Shown piece after piece: positions 47,001 to 55,166 of a stretch of DNA of 64,000 nucleotides. Position numbers and translations under genes: made by a program. How positions within the stretch are numbered: the stretch's first letter is position 1; each line of letters opens with the position of its first letter. The notes under the pieces are model-generated. The model was not told where the DNA came from, did not search any database, and was given only the letters and a program-made list of their open reading frames with translations. Location: contig NC_011060.1 of the NCBI RefSeq assembly GCF_000020645.1, positions 680,501 to 744,500 of the forward strand. The letters run 5' to 3'. Source of the DNA: Pelodictyon phaeoclathratiforme BU-1. Lineage in GTDB: Bacteria; Bacteroidota; Chlorobiia; Chlorobiales; Chlorobiaceae.

Positions 47001-48344
47001 AAGTGGATCGAAGACCGGAAAACCTCGACCTTTTCCGAAGAGGGCCAGTTTTCTTTTATTGACGGCATCCTTTTTGACATTACCGAGCGGGTCAATGCAC
47101 TGAACAGTCAGAATGAATTTGAAAGCCGCATGCGCAAGACCCAGCGGCTTGAAACCATAGGAACACTGGCCGGAGGTATCGCACACGATTTCAACAATAT
47201 TCTCACCCCCATCATGGGCTATGCTGAAATGGGATTGCTTACCCTTTCGGGTGATGCTCCTCAGCATGACTATTTTTCCGAAATTGTCAACGCGGCAGAC
47301 CGTGCCCAGAACCTCGTTTCACAGATTCTCACCTTCAGCAGGGCCCAGGAAAGTACCCCTTCGGTTGTTTCTGTCCAGTCCATACTTCAGGAAGCGCTGA
47401 AATTGCTGCGTCCCTCCATCCCTGCAACGATCAGCATCAGCCAGAACATTGAGAGGGAGTGCAGGAACATTCTTGCCGATCCCTCCAAAATCCACCAGGT
47501 TGTCGTTAACCTCTGTACCAACGCATTCCAGGCAATGGAGGGAAATGGCGGGGATCTGAGTATCGAGCTTAAGGAGATCACTCTTGAGGGTGAATTGGGG
47601 AAAGAACTGCCAAAAATCGGGCCGGGGCGGTTTGTGAACCTGACCGTTTCCGATACCGGCTGTGGTATGGATGATGCAACCATGGAACGTATTTTCGAGC
47701 CTTTTTTTACGACGAAATCGGTTAACAAGGGTACCGGGCTCGGACTTTCGGTGGTTCATGGCATCATCAAGAGCTTTGGAGGCGAAATAACTGTTCAAAG
47801 CCGGAAGGGGAATGGAAGCTCATTCAGCATTTTCCTGCCGGTTATCGAAGAACAGCAAAAAAAATGTGAGCGTGAAGAAATCCCGATTCAGGGCTCTTGC
47901 CAACTGCTCTTCATAGACGATGAAGTGAGCACCCTGAAAATGATGTCAGCCTTGCTCACGCAACTTGGGTTCAGGGTAAAGGTTTTCAGTTCTCCCCTTA
48001 AGGCTCTTGAAGTTTTCCGCCAAGAGCCCGCTGCGTTCGACCTTGTCATAACCGATCTCACGATGCCGGAGATGAACGGTATCGAGCTCGTCTCGGCATT
48101 GCATGAAATACGGGAGGATCTGCCGGTTATCCTTATGACCGGTTATGGCAAGGAGATCGAAAACAATGCCTCTCTGGCCCGCTACGGTATCAGCAGACTT
48201 CTGAAAAAACCGGTCAAAATAGCCCAGCTTAGCAGGGAGATCAATGAGGTCATTTCAGCTCATTACAAGGAACCCGTTCGGAATGAAAAAACTGCAGAAA
48301 GAGGTGGAAAAGCAGCGCCGCAGGATTACGATAGTTATTTGTAA
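44085..48344 (+). CDS. PAS/GAF hybrid sensor histidine kinase with receiver domain
   Basis: A 1419-residue cytoplasmic sensor with no membrane helix. Order: coiled coil (1-45), PAS with SWDWDISSG and WVWVLDRG (46-165), second PAS (175-285), GAF (about 296-460), second GAF (470-625), PAS (630-750), PAS (752-880), PAS (884-1020), then HisKA with phospho-accepting His in GGIAHDFNNIL near 1035, HATPase with NLCTNAFQAM, VSDTGCGM and GTGLGLSVVHG (1140-1260), and a receiver with acidic pair FIDDE near 1276, phospho-Asp in LVITDLTMPEMNG near 1321 and Lys in LLKKPVK near 1374. The H-box belongs to the NtrB-like HPK4 class. No DNA-binding regulator is beside it, so its output is unknown; the stimulus is likewise unclear. 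Confidence 0.9.
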   Translation: MDMMVEHVREQEEEYLQMKALLEEKDAKLAEYEKQVETLGLVIAGTNAGSWDWDISSGAVAINNRWAEIAGYTKEELEPVTIETWMKFCDPDDLKRSTLLLERHFSGESDFYEIELRMRHKNGDWVWVLDRGIVFERDRTGNPVRMVGTHQDITKRKHAEERLLKERNMFMGGPVSVFRLKNSPGWPIVDVTKNFGILPGYLPAELIGNVVGYTELIHPDDRTRVLGEVEAFAADNSRESFEMEYRLQGKDGSEIEVYDFRFIHRDENGAVSHYDSFILDAASHGGIEPSLSYNRRFERLVATLANQFINLPAHRIDEMVNLALENIGKFVQADRSYIFEYYDNHRLMDNTHEWCAEGIEPQIQILQHLPTDLFAWLTEKINMNEAIIVPRVSELPEEAAAEMEILEQQDIRSLIIIPLASGNLPFGYIGFDAVTQERHWPQETVSVLKLAGGIIANALQRKQAERMIQCELDLALKLSASASFEETLKICLQSALEISGMDCGGIYLVNEADKSLSLVYSEGLSESFVSKTNHYSGDCTQQHIVFQGIPLYSRYTEIELTTDLPSLDDDLKAIAVVPVMSKNVVVACLNVASHSLNQVPEFSRKALETVASRIGAAIIQAKHEEKINAANRNLDALFNTIDDMLFIVGADEMVKHTNSAVLSRLGYTQEEAYRMHVLDFHPPAQREEARRNIEGMLAGTEHVCLVPLMTKTASLIPVETIATHGSWDDQPVIFGISRDITERIKHESTVKESERRFRELIEFLPLPAIEADLDGVITYCNRQGLLFFGYDAGEMQNNSVYTLVNPSDLSYLKSVLHAITLEGKRVSVEMTGLRKDGTEFQAMLYGAPVFTGGVITGGRGVVVDLTEMKKNEAALAAYTLQSRLREELSSIIDNIPGVVYRLSGDGSIKYFSGSIHSVANGLFPQMNGKNYEAMSPIHPDDREKVEQSNRELMSKKNSLIIVYRVMDENGSVKWIEDRKTSTFSEEGQFSFIDGILFDITERVNALNSQNEFESRMRKTQRLETIGTLAGGIAHDFNNILTPIMGYAEMGLLTLSGDAPQHDYFSEIVNAADRAQNLVSQILTFSRAQESTPSVVSVQSILQEALKLLRPSIPATISISQNIERECRNILADPSKIHQVVVNLCTNAFQAMEGNGGDLSIELKEITLEGELGKELPKIGPGRFVNLTVSDTGCGMDDATMERIFEPFFTTKSVNKGTGLGLSVVHGIIKSFGGEITVQSRKGNGSSFSIFLPVIEEQQKKCEREEIPIQGSCQLLFIDDEVSTLKMMSALLTQLGFRVKVFSSPLKALEVFRQEPAAFDLVITDLTMPEMNGIELVSALHEIREDLPVILMTGYGKEIENNASLARYGISRLLKKPVKIAQLSREINEVISAHYKEPVRNEKTAERGGKAAPQDYDSYL

Positions 48345-48363
48345 AAAGAGGGGTTTGTGAAGT

Positions 48364-50067
48364 TCAGCGAGCAGCCCTCTCAACCAGTTCTGCTGCAAGT
48401 GTAAGTGACGAGGGGGAGATGTTTTTGCCGCTGATGAGCGCGGCAATGGCCTGCAGGCGGCTCTCATGGTCAAGAACGGTCACTTCCGTTATGGTTCTCT
48501 CCTGCTGGACGGATTTTTGCACACTGAGGTGCAGGTCGGCCATTGCGGCAATCTGTGGCAGGTGGGTGATGGCGATGATCTGGTGCAGGCGTGAGAGGTT
48601 TTTCAGGCTTCTTCCGACCGCTTCGGCGATTCTGCCACTGATGCCGGTATCGATTTCATCAAAGATAAGGATTGGCAGCTCGGCCGACTCAGCCAGGGCG
48701 CTCTTCAGGGCAAGCATGACCCGTGAAATTTCTCCGCCGGAGGCCACTTTGACAAGCGGTTTTGGCTTTTCACCGGGGTTGGCTGAAATCAGGAACTCAA
48801 TCTGGTCGTAACCGCCCGCAAATGCGGTATAGCACTTCCCATCGACGGTGATTTCTCCCTCACGATTTTCTTCGTGCCTCATGCTGACAACGAAGGTGGC
48901 GTGTGGTATGCCGAGTTCCGCCAACTGTTTCTGGATAAGGAGTTCAAGCCGATGGGCGGCATCCTGCCGTTTGCGGCAAAGGGTGTCGGCGTACCGCGAC
49001 AGTTCAGCTTTCTGCCGGGCTATCTGCTGGCGGATACGATCAACTTCCTCTTCAAGGTTCTCTTCGAGGGCGCTCTTTGCTTCAAGCTCATTTTTCAACT
49101 CAATCAGTCCGGAGAGGGAGCGGCCATATTTTTTCCCGATGCGCTGGAGCTGGAGCTGGCGTTCCCGTAACGATTCGAGCCTGACGGGATTAAAATCAAT
49201 GTTTGCGGTATAGCTGCGGGTGAAACGGGCGAGTTCATCGACTATGCTTTGTGCACTGCGACTCTCTTCAAGATGGATGTCGAAGCGCCTGTCGATGGTT
49301 GCAAGTTTTTCGAGGAGATGCAACGCTTCGCTTATGGCAGAATAGAGGGAGTGTTCGCTGTCGTAGAGCAGCTCACTCAGGGATGCGCTGAGCGTGAACA
49401 GGGTTTCAGCATTTTCAAGGAGCGTTATTTCGGTTTCAATGCTCTCCTCCTCACCGCTTTTCAGGTCAAGCGCGTTGAGCTCGTTGAGCTGAAACGTAAC
49501 GATCTCCCTCTTTTCGCGGATTTCTGCCGCCTCTTTTTTCAGGGTTTCGAGCCCTCGCTGCATCTCCTGAAGCGCTGAACGAGCCTCTTTGTAGGCGGTG
49601 ACCTCCTGTGCTGTTTTGGCGAAGTCGTCAAGCAGGCTCTCGTGCGTGTCGGCATGAAGCAGCAACTGGTGGTCATGCTGGCCGTGCAGATCAATCAGCA
49701 TCTCGCCGGTCTGTTTCAGGATGGCCGCCGTGCAGGGTGTGTCGTTGATGAAGCAGCGGGATTGACCAGTTGAGGAGAGCTCCCTTCGGAGAATAAGCTC
49801 CTGTGCCGTTTCAATGTTCGCATCATGCAACAGCCTCTCAATCTTTTCAGAATGAACGTCGTTGAGTATCGCTTCAATTACGGCTTTGCTGGTGCCTGAT
49901 CGCACCAGATCACTGCTTGAACGCTCACCAAGAACAAGACTCAGCGCTCCGACAAGAATAGATTTGCCAGCGCCGGTCTCTCCGGTTATAATGGTCAGTC
50001 CAGGGTTGAATGAAACCGTTAGCTCCTGGATCAGTGCGAAATTTCTGATATAGAGGCTGACAAGCAT
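48364..50067 (-). CDS. recN: DNA repair protein RecN
   Basis: SMC-like ATPase for double-strand break repair. Walker A is GETGAGKSILVGALSL near residue 35, the coiled-coil arms fill the middle (residues about 150-370), and the C-terminal half-site has VASGGEISRVMLALK, the ABC signature, near 440, then Walker B ILIFDEIDTGISGR near 478 and IAITHLPQIAAMA near 510. Full length at 567 residues. It is the last gene of a psd-tatA-recN run on the minus strand; tatA ends 18 bases before it starts. Convergent with the hybrid kinase, which ends 19 bases away. Confidence 0.95.
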   Translation of the reverse strand: MLVSLYIRNFALIQELTVSFNPGLTIITGETGAGKSILVGALSLVLGERSSSDLVRSGTSKAVIEAILNDVHSEKIERLLHDANIETAQELILRRELSSTGQSRCFINDTPCTAAILKQTGEMLIDLHGQHDHQLLLHADTHESLLDDFAKTAQEVTAYKEARSALQEMQRGLETLKKEAAEIREKREIVTFQLNELNALDLKSGEEESIETEITLLENAETLFTLSASLSELLYDSEHSLYSAISEALHLLEKLATIDRRFDIHLEESRSAQSIVDELARFTRSYTANIDFNPVRLESLRERQLQLQRIGKKYGRSLSGLIELKNELEAKSALEENLEEEVDRIRQQIARQKAELSRYADTLCRKRQDAAHRLELLIQKQLAELGIPHATFVVSMRHEENREGEITVDGKCYTAFAGGYDQIEFLISANPGEKPKPLVKVASGGEISRVMLALKSALAESAELPILIFDEIDTGISGRIAEAVGRSLKNLSRLHQIIAITHLPQIAAMADLHLSVQKSVQQERTITEVTVLDHESRLQAIAALISGKNISPSSLTLAAELVERAAR

Positions 50068-50085
50068 GGCCGGTTATCGCACATG

Positions 50086-50295
50086 TTAGCTTTGCGTTGA
50101 CGAGGCTGTTTTTTCCTTTTTCGGCTTTTCATCAACGACTGAGTTAAACTCCTCTTCTATCTCAGTCTGTGCTTTTTTGAACTCCTTCATCCCTTTTCCC
50201 AGCCCTCTTGCAAGTTCCGGAAGTTTTTTTGCGCCGAACAACAGCAGAATGATCAGCAGAATGAGAATCAGTTCCTGTCCACCTAATCCAAACAT
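50086..50295 (-). CDS. tatA: Sec-independent protein translocase subunit TatA/E
   Basis: Forms the protein-conducting assembly of the twin-arginine export path. The 69-residue protein has the single N-terminal helix (LILILLIILLLFG), the hinge FGAKKLPELARGLGKGM and the amphipathic helix, and ends with a charged tail (DEKPKKEKTASS). TatA and TatE cannot be told apart. tatC is not adjacent. Start ATG 50295 has a GGAGGAAT sequence just upstream. Confidence 0.92.
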   Translation of the reverse strand: MFGLGGQELILILLIILLLFGAKKLPELARGLGKGMKEFKKAQTEIEEEFNSVVDEKPKKEKTASSTQS

Positions 50296-50413
50296 CGGGA
50301 TTCCTCCATGGCATTTTTATTGCTGAAATGAGTATTTCTTGTCAATTATATAATCAATATGCTCTCCTAAACCAACTCTTTTCAGAGGAAGGCTGGTTGT
50401 TGTGTTGCCTGGC

Positions 50414-51052
50414 TCAATAGCGGGCAAGGATGGTTTCGCCGGCACGGGTTCTCTGACCTGGCTGAAGCAGTACGGTTGCTGAAGGGGGCAGGATGAGATC
50501 GACCCTTGAGCCGAACTTGATCATGCCGAACCTGTTGCCGAGTTTGACGTTCTCTCCCTTTTGCAGTTGACAGACAATTCTTCTGGCCAGAAAACCGGAT
50601 ACCTGGCTGAACTGTACCTCAATTTCACCGTTGTTTATGCCGATTTCCATTTTTTCATTGCTCTCCATGCTCCGATTGTCAAAGGCCATCAGGAACTGAC
50701 CGGGGCGGTAGTGCAGGCGGGTTACCTTTCCGCTGAGTGGTACGCGGTTGACGTGGACATTGAGGGGCGACATAAAAATACTGACCAGCGTTGAGGTTTT
50801 TCCGGCAATGTTTCCGTTTTGCTTCTGGACGAGAAGGATTTTCCCGTCGGCGGGTGCAAGGATAATTCGCTTTTCGTCGGGCGCAACCCGTTTAGGGTCA
50901 CGAAAAAAATAGAGGGTGAAAAGGAGTGCGAGGCCTGTTGTAAGGTGTATCGGTATTTGTGCCCAGAGGGGAAAAATCAGTGCAGCCGCGCTGATAGCCA
51001 GGCAGAGAAGAAACACCTTGATCATGGTGCTGTAGCCATAGGAAGTAAACAT
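50414..51052 (-). CDS. psd: Phosphatidylserine decarboxylase (short, archaeal-type proenzyme)
   Basis: Makes phosphatidylethanolamine from phosphatidylserine. The 212-residue proenzyme is the short form: two membrane helices near the start (FLLCLAISAAALIFPLW and IHLTTGLALLFTLYFF), then the conserved APADGKILLV and IFMSPLNVHVNRVP motifs, and the self-cleavage site at the Gly-Ser of KFGSRVDLILP near residue 185, whose serine becomes the pyruvoyl group. The C-terminal part after the cut is the alpha chain. pssA is usually next to it but is not seen here; tatA follows after a 118-base gap. Confidence 0.9.
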   Translation of the reverse strand: MFTSYGYSTMIKVFLLCLAISAAALIFPLWAQIPIHLTTGLALLFTLYFFRDPKRVAPDEKRIILAPADGKILLVQKQNGNIAGKTSTLVSIFMSPLNVHVNRVPLSGKVTRLHYRPGQFLMAFDNRSMESNEKMEIGINNGEIEVQFSQVSGFLARRIVCQLQKGENVKLGNRFGMIKFGSRVDLILPPSATVLLQPGQRTRAGETILARY

Positions 51053-51174
51053 CTTTTTTGGGGCTCTTGTCGTTTTTTTTTGATAAGCTCCCTTATGATA
51101 ATTATTTATCTTGAACCTGAGGTAATGGTGGAGAGTTTTTTCCGTTTTTTTTGCAATTCAGGGGCGGTGAAGAG

Positions 51175-52161
51175 GTGAATCGTTTAGAAAAAAAATTTCT
51201 TGAACAACTCAGAACAAGGCGGCTGGTCGAAGAGGGTGACAGGGTTCTTGTTGCGGTTTCCGGGGGGCCGGATTCCATGGCCATGCTCTCACTTTTCTGT
51301 GCGGTAAGACCTCTTCTGCGTGCTGAGCTTGCGGTGGCTCACTGTAATTTTCAGCTTCGTGGCGCCGAAAGTGACGGCGACGAGTCTTTTGTGCTCGATC
51401 ATTGCCGCTCACTTGATCTGGAGTGTTTTGTCGATCATTTTGACACCTTGCGTTTTGCCGGGGAGTGGAAGCGATCGGTCGAGGAGAGCGCACGGATATT
51501 GCGATATACTTTTTTCAGGCAGGTGATGGAGCAGAAGGGATTTTCAAAAATCGCTACCGGTCATCATGTCAATGATAATGCTGAAACCATTCTTTTCAAT
51601 CTTTTCAGAGGGGTCTCACTTCCGGGACTGAGAGGCATCCGGGCTCTTAACGGTAAAATTATTCGCCCCATGCTGTTATTTCACAAGGCGGATATGGTTG
51701 CCTACCTGAAGGAGAAGGGGATTACCAGCCGAACGGATACGAGTAATTATGCCAATGATTATGACCGGAATTTTATCAGGAACCGTGTTATTCCGCTTAT
51801 TGAGGAGCGCTTTGCCGGTAAATTGATGCCATCACTCCGCAGAGTGTCGGAACAGGCGGGTGAGCTTTCAGAATTTCTGGAACTCTATTTTGAAAATCTC
51901 TGTGAACGGGAGCCGGGGCTTGCCCTCAATGAGGGGAAGCTTTCTGTTTTTGCACTTCAGCAGCTTACGGTTTTTGAGCAGAAGGAGGTGTTAAAAAGGG
52001 CGCTACGGGATCTGCATGCTGTGGTTGACGCCCGGACGCTTCAGAAGCTGGTTGATCTTCTTGGTAGTCAGCCAGGAAAAATGGTGATGGCTGGCGGGCA
52101 ATTGCGAGTGCTCTGGAAAGACGGGATGCTCTGTTTTTTTCGTGACAGCGCTCCGCCTTGA
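51175..52161 (+). CDS. tilS: tRNA(Ile)-lysidine synthase
   Basis: Converts C34 of tRNA-Ile(CAU) to lysidine with ATP and lysine, changing its codon to AUA; essential in most bacteria. The PP-loop SGGPDSMAMLSL is near residue 27, the HCNFQLRGAESDGDE motif near 60 and the GHHVNDNAETILFNLFRG motif near 125. The C-terminal substrate domain follows. The start is most likely GTG 51175 (VNRLEKKF), with AGGGG 10 bases before; a TTG at 51151 would add 8 residues without a ribosome-binding site. 328 residues. Confidence 0.92.
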   Translation: MNRLEKKFLEQLRTRRLVEEGDRVLVAVSGGPDSMAMLSLFCAVRPLLRAELAVAHCNFQLRGAESDGDESFVLDHCRSLDLECFVDHFDTLRFAGEWKRSVEESARILRYTFFRQVMEQKGFSKIATGHHVNDNAETILFNLFRGVSLPGLRGIRALNGKIIRPMLLFHKADMVAYLKEKGITSRTDTSNYANDYDRNFIRNRVIPLIEERFAGKLMPSLRRVSEQAGELSEFLELYFENLCEREPGLALNEGKLSVFALQQLTVFEQKEVLKRALRDLHAVVDARTLQKLVDLLGSQPGKMVMAGGQLRVLWKDGMLCFFRDSAPP

Positions 52162-52234
52162 TGCCGAGCCTTTATTTACACCCCCTCGGGAGGGGAATCT
52201 CGGGGGAGGGGGGCAGTGTGCGGAGTGCTTTATT

Positions 52235-53275
52235 TCAGGGCAACTCTTTCTGTTTGGCAGCCTGAAAAAATTCGAGAGGAAGTTTCGTGTGTATGATTAT
52301 GGATTCCATGTTCTGCCGGATCTCGATTTTGTTGAGCAGTTGTCTGGTCTGTTCGCTGGTTCTCGTGCCAGAGAGTTCAGAAAGCTTGACTGCGCCCCAG
52401 AGGAACGTTGATGCAAAAAAGGCTGCCTGGGGTGTTGTATAGACCCATTCGCTTTGTCCTTCAATTCCATCATTGAACTTTACGGAGAGAGCGAGGTTCT
52501 GGATACGGTTCAGGTTGCCGAGGCTTTTTACCCCCTGGTTGGTCGAGGTGAGGCTTTGCAAGGCCCTGATGGTCCAGGCTGCAGAAGGGAGGGCAAACCA
52601 GAGATGCGATTTGTAGAGAGCCTTGTTGATCAGCGCAACCGAGAGTGAATCCCTCTGATAAAAGCTGCCGGTTGGAACAAGGAAATCCGTCAGCATTTTT
52701 TTGTTGTTGGTCAGGGCTATTTGTTTCGTTCCGATTGGACAGAGCCACAGTGTGCTGTCAAGTGCATAACATTGGTGACCACCGATGGTTTCAACCGTTG
52801 TACTGTTGGTTCTGAGAAATGATTCCGGAAGTTTTTTTGAAACAGGCCCCCATACGATTCCAAGAAAGTTCTGCTCTTTGTACCCATGGCGCTTGAAGCT
52901 GATCAACAGGGTATCGATGTCGAGAGAGGGATTGATTTTTGCCGCTCTCATCAGGGTGTCGAGTCGGCCCTGTGGTTTGAAAAGTGGAGCCTTTTTCAGT
53001 GAATCCGGGATGACCTCCACCCAGAGCCTGCTTTCACGGATATCTTTAAGGCCAATGTAGATCAGGGCATCAGATTTTCCGGGAATGCGATCAACAATCG
53101 AGCGAAGCGCAGGAGTAAGTGGTTCGGGCTGAAGGCGTGATTTCGACCAGTTAACCCAGAGTACTACCAGCAGAAAGCAAAGGGTACTGATAACGCTCAT
53201 GGAGAGGAGGAGCCCTGCCCCTTTTTTCAGGGAGCGTTTCGGGGGTGTTGCTTCAGGCACGGCGTTTCGCGGCAT
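52235..53275 (-). CDS. Conserved hypothetical membrane-anchored protein
   Basis: Not recognised. The 346 residues start with a basic segment, then one hydrophobic anchor (LLLSMSVISTLCFLLVVLWV, residues 22-42), so the rest is probably periplasmic. That part has mixed alpha/beta character with motifs such as DALIYIGLKDIRESRLW and FLGIVWGPVSKKLP, and small conserved-looking glycine turns; there is no catalytic signature I can name. It is 11 bases downstream of rnhA on the minus strand and may share its transcript. Confidence 0.65.
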   Translation of the reverse strand: MPRNAVPEATPPKRSLKKGAGLLLSMSVISTLCFLLVVLWVNWSKSRLQPEPLTPALRSIVDRIPGKSDALIYIGLKDIRESRLWVEVIPDSLKKAPLFKPQGRLDTLMRAAKINPSLDIDTLLISFKRHGYKEQNFLGIVWGPVSKKLPESFLRTNSTTVETIGGHQCYALDSTLWLCPIGTKQIALTNNKKMLTDFLVPTGSFYQRDSLSVALINKALYKSHLWFALPSAAWTIRALQSLTSTNQGVKSLGNLNRIQNLALSVKFNDGIEGQSEWVYTTPQAAFFASTFLWGAVKLSELSGTRTSEQTRQLLNKIEIRQNMESIIIHTKLPLEFFQAAKQKELP

Positions 53276-53286
53276 AGATCAACAGG

Positions 53287-53727
53287 TTATGATTTCTTTT
53301 TAATGGCCTCGCGAGCCAGAGTGTCGCAACGGTTGTTGTAGGGGTTGTCGCTGTGGCCCTTGACCTTATGGAACGTTATGGTATGTAACGTAAGTAACTT
53401 CAGGATTTTTTTCCAGAGATCGATGTTTTCGACATTTTTTTTTGTCGATGTTTTCCAGTTATTGATGGTCCAGCGTTTCAGCCACCCTTCATTGATGGCG
53501 TTGACAAGGTAGCTTGAGTCGCTGTACAAATCGACACGGCAAGGCTCCTTGAGCGCTTCGAGCGCCTCTATTGCAGCGCTGAGTTCCATGCGGTTGTTGG
53601 TCGTGGCTGGTGAGTATCCGGCTATTGACGAATCGTGAAGCCGTACATCAACAGCGCACCCAGACAGCAGGGCCCGGATTTGCGCTGCAATGCGCCGTCC
53701 AGTGTATATCGTTATCTTTGTTTCCAT
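53287..53727 (-). CDS. rnhA: Ribonuclease HI with scrambled catalytic N-terminus
   Basis: RNase HI cuts RNA in RNA-DNA hybrids. Three of the four catalytic acids are present: Glu in TTNNRMEL, Asp in LYSDSSYL and Asp in NRCDTLA, plus the His of KVKGHSDNP. The fourth, the first Asp of the YTDGACSGNPG motif, is absent: the protein reads YTGRRIAAQIRALLSG instead. The DNA there still codes the family motif in other frames (DGA from one shift, AALLMYG-like ALLMYG in another), so about four single-base indels that add to zero have scrambled residues 10-30. ATG 53727 is used as start since the terminator covers the earlier one. Activity is doubtful. Confidence 0.8.
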   Translation of the reverse strand: METKITIYTGRRIAAQIRALLSGCAVDVRLHDSSIAGYSPATTNNRMELSAAIEALEALKEPCRVDLYSDSSYLVNAINEGWLKRWTINNWKTSTKKNVENIDLWKKILKLLTLHTITFHKVKGHSDNPYNNRCDTLAREAIKKKS

Positions 53728-53731
53728 CGAC

Positions 53732-53762
53732 AAAAAAAAGCTCAAACTGTTTATGATTGAGC
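53732..53762 (-). terminator. Terminator between rpmB and rnhA
   Basis: On the minus strand GCTCAA pairs with TTGAGC (53757-53762 and 53740-53745) around an 11-base loop, followed by eight T. It ends the rpmB message before rnhA. Confidence 0.75.
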
Positions 53763-53809
53763 CTTTACAAGATATTAAAAAATCTTTTGCAACCGATCTT
53801 GCCTGTGCT

Positions 53810-54028
53810 TTATTTCAGCAGTTTGGCAAGCGTTGCGGTACCTGTTTTCGCGATAATTGTCATGGCTTTTGCTGAAAGCTTGACCTTTACAAACCGCTTC
53901 TCCTCTTCTATCCAGATTCTTTTGGTATGGAGGTTTGGCTCAAAACGGGTGCGGACGTGGTTGTTCGCATGAGATACCGTATTGCCGTATATGGGTCTTT
54001 TACCGGTCAGTAAACAAACTTTAGACAT
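53810..54028 (-). CDS. rpmB: 50S ribosomal protein L28
   Basis: Small subunit of the large ribosomal particle. The 72-residue sequence has the L28 start MSKVCLLTGKRPIYGNTVSHANN and the TKRIWIEEEKRFVKVKLS core, followed by a helical end, LSAKAMTIIAKTG. The N-terminal SKVC keeps one cysteine but lacks the CxxC pair of zinc-binding forms. rpmG (L33), often linked to it, is not adjacent. A terminator lies just beyond. Confidence 0.95.
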   Translation of the reverse strand: MSKVCLLTGKRPIYGNTVSHANNHVRTRFEPNLHTKRIWIEEEKRFVKVKLSAKAMTIIAKTGTATLAKLLK

Positions 54029-54100
54029 GGTGCAATAAATTGTGTTAAAAAAACGAAAGGGAATATAACAATAGTTTCATAAAACCCGAAACGTATTGTT

Positions 54101-55099
54101 TCATGGTCGGATGCCAACAGCGCAAACCATCATGGATAAAACATAGAGCAGGGTACCGAAGGCATTGTACCAGACCGCTTTCTCCTTAGGATTTGCTATC
54201 AATATCTTTTGCATGGGCAGTTGGGCGAGCAGCAGTATCAGGGCAATGACAGTTGTGGTGATGGAACCTTTGACAATCAGGATGGTGATGGCCGAGAGCT
54301 GTGCAACATCCATAATAATGGCTGCAAGGAGAGCTGCCTTTTTCTCTCCAAGCTGTACCGGAATGGAGGCGACCTTGCGGATCGTGTCGCCAACAATGGA
54401 TTTGAAATCGTTCAGCGTCATGATGCCATGCGCTCCGATTGAAAAAATGATGGCAAGGGCAATGGTTTCCGCAGAAGGAACACCCTGGGTAATGGCAAAA
54501 CTGCCCGTCAGCCATGCCACACCCTCATAGGCAAGCCCGACAATAAGGTTGCCGAACCAGCCATTTCTTTTTGCTCGGATTGGCGGGCCGGAATAGGCGT
54601 GCGACATGAGCACTCCGACAAAGGCAATGACGACAACATAGGGATGAATGGAGAGCGCGACAAGAAAGCCCGTAATGATAAGGGCGAAAGTAATCAGCCA
54701 ACTGGCCGATTTTGATATTTTTCCTGCAGGAATAGGACGTTCGGGCTCATTGATGGCATCAACCTCCCGGTCAAAGTAGTCGTTCATGGTCTGCGACATG
54801 GCGCACATGAGCGGCCCGGCAAGAAGAACGCCACGCAGGAGAATATCCCAGTTGTCGGCAATATTCTCTCCGGTTGACACGACGCCGCAGGCAAAGGCCC
54901 ACATTGGCGGAAACCAGGTAACCGGCTTCATGAGAGGCACGATAGCAGATGGCTCAATCCTGAAGCCAGGCTTGTTGACATTCTCAAGAGCCTGTTCAAT
55001 GATTTTTCGTCTTGAATTGCTTACTCCTGACTGGAGAAGCTTTTCAGCGATACCTTGCTGCTTTTCAGGGGTTGGAATGTCGCGTCCGTTCATGGGCAT
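54101..55099 (-). CDS. bchG: (Bacterio)chlorophyll synthase, UbiA prenyltransferase family
   Basis: Attaches the phytyl or farnesyl/geranylgeranyl tail to (bacterio)chlorophyllide in the membrane. The 332-residue protein has about eight helices, the first prenyl-diphosphate motif in NDYFDREVDAINEPERPIPAG near residue 110, and the second in LNDFKSIVGDT near 235. INEPxRPIP is specific to the chlorophyll-synthase branch of UbiA. Green sulfur bacteria hold three such genes (for BChl a, BChl c and Chl a); length and motifs fit the BchG/ChlG branch, but which pigment it serves cannot be settled from sequence alone. It lies 67 bases downstream of trpD. Confidence 0.8.
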   Translation of the reverse strand: MPMNGRDIPTPEKQQGIAEKLLQSGVSNSRRKIIEQALENVNKPGFRIEPSAIVPLMKPVTWFPPMWAFACGVVSTGENIADNWDILLRGVLLAGPLMCAMSQTMNDYFDREVDAINEPERPIPAGKISKSASWLITFALIITGFLVALSIHPYVVVIAFVGVLMSHAYSGPPIRAKRNGWFGNLIVGLAYEGVAWLTGSFAITQGVPSAETIALAIIFSIGAHGIMTLNDFKSIVGDTIRKVASIPVQLGEKKAALLAAIIMDVAQLSAITILIVKGSITTTVIALILLLAQLPMQKILIANPKEKAVWYNAFGTLLYVLSMMVCAVGIRP

Positions 55100-55166
55100 A
55101 ATGGTTCTCGCTTCGGCTTAAAAACAAGGCAGAGTATACAAGTTTTTTGGGAAAAAGATAAGGATT

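Noticed and set aside
53728..53745. Earlier rnhA start (MSFFLS)
   Set aside because: That stretch is part of the rpmB terminator stem and T run.
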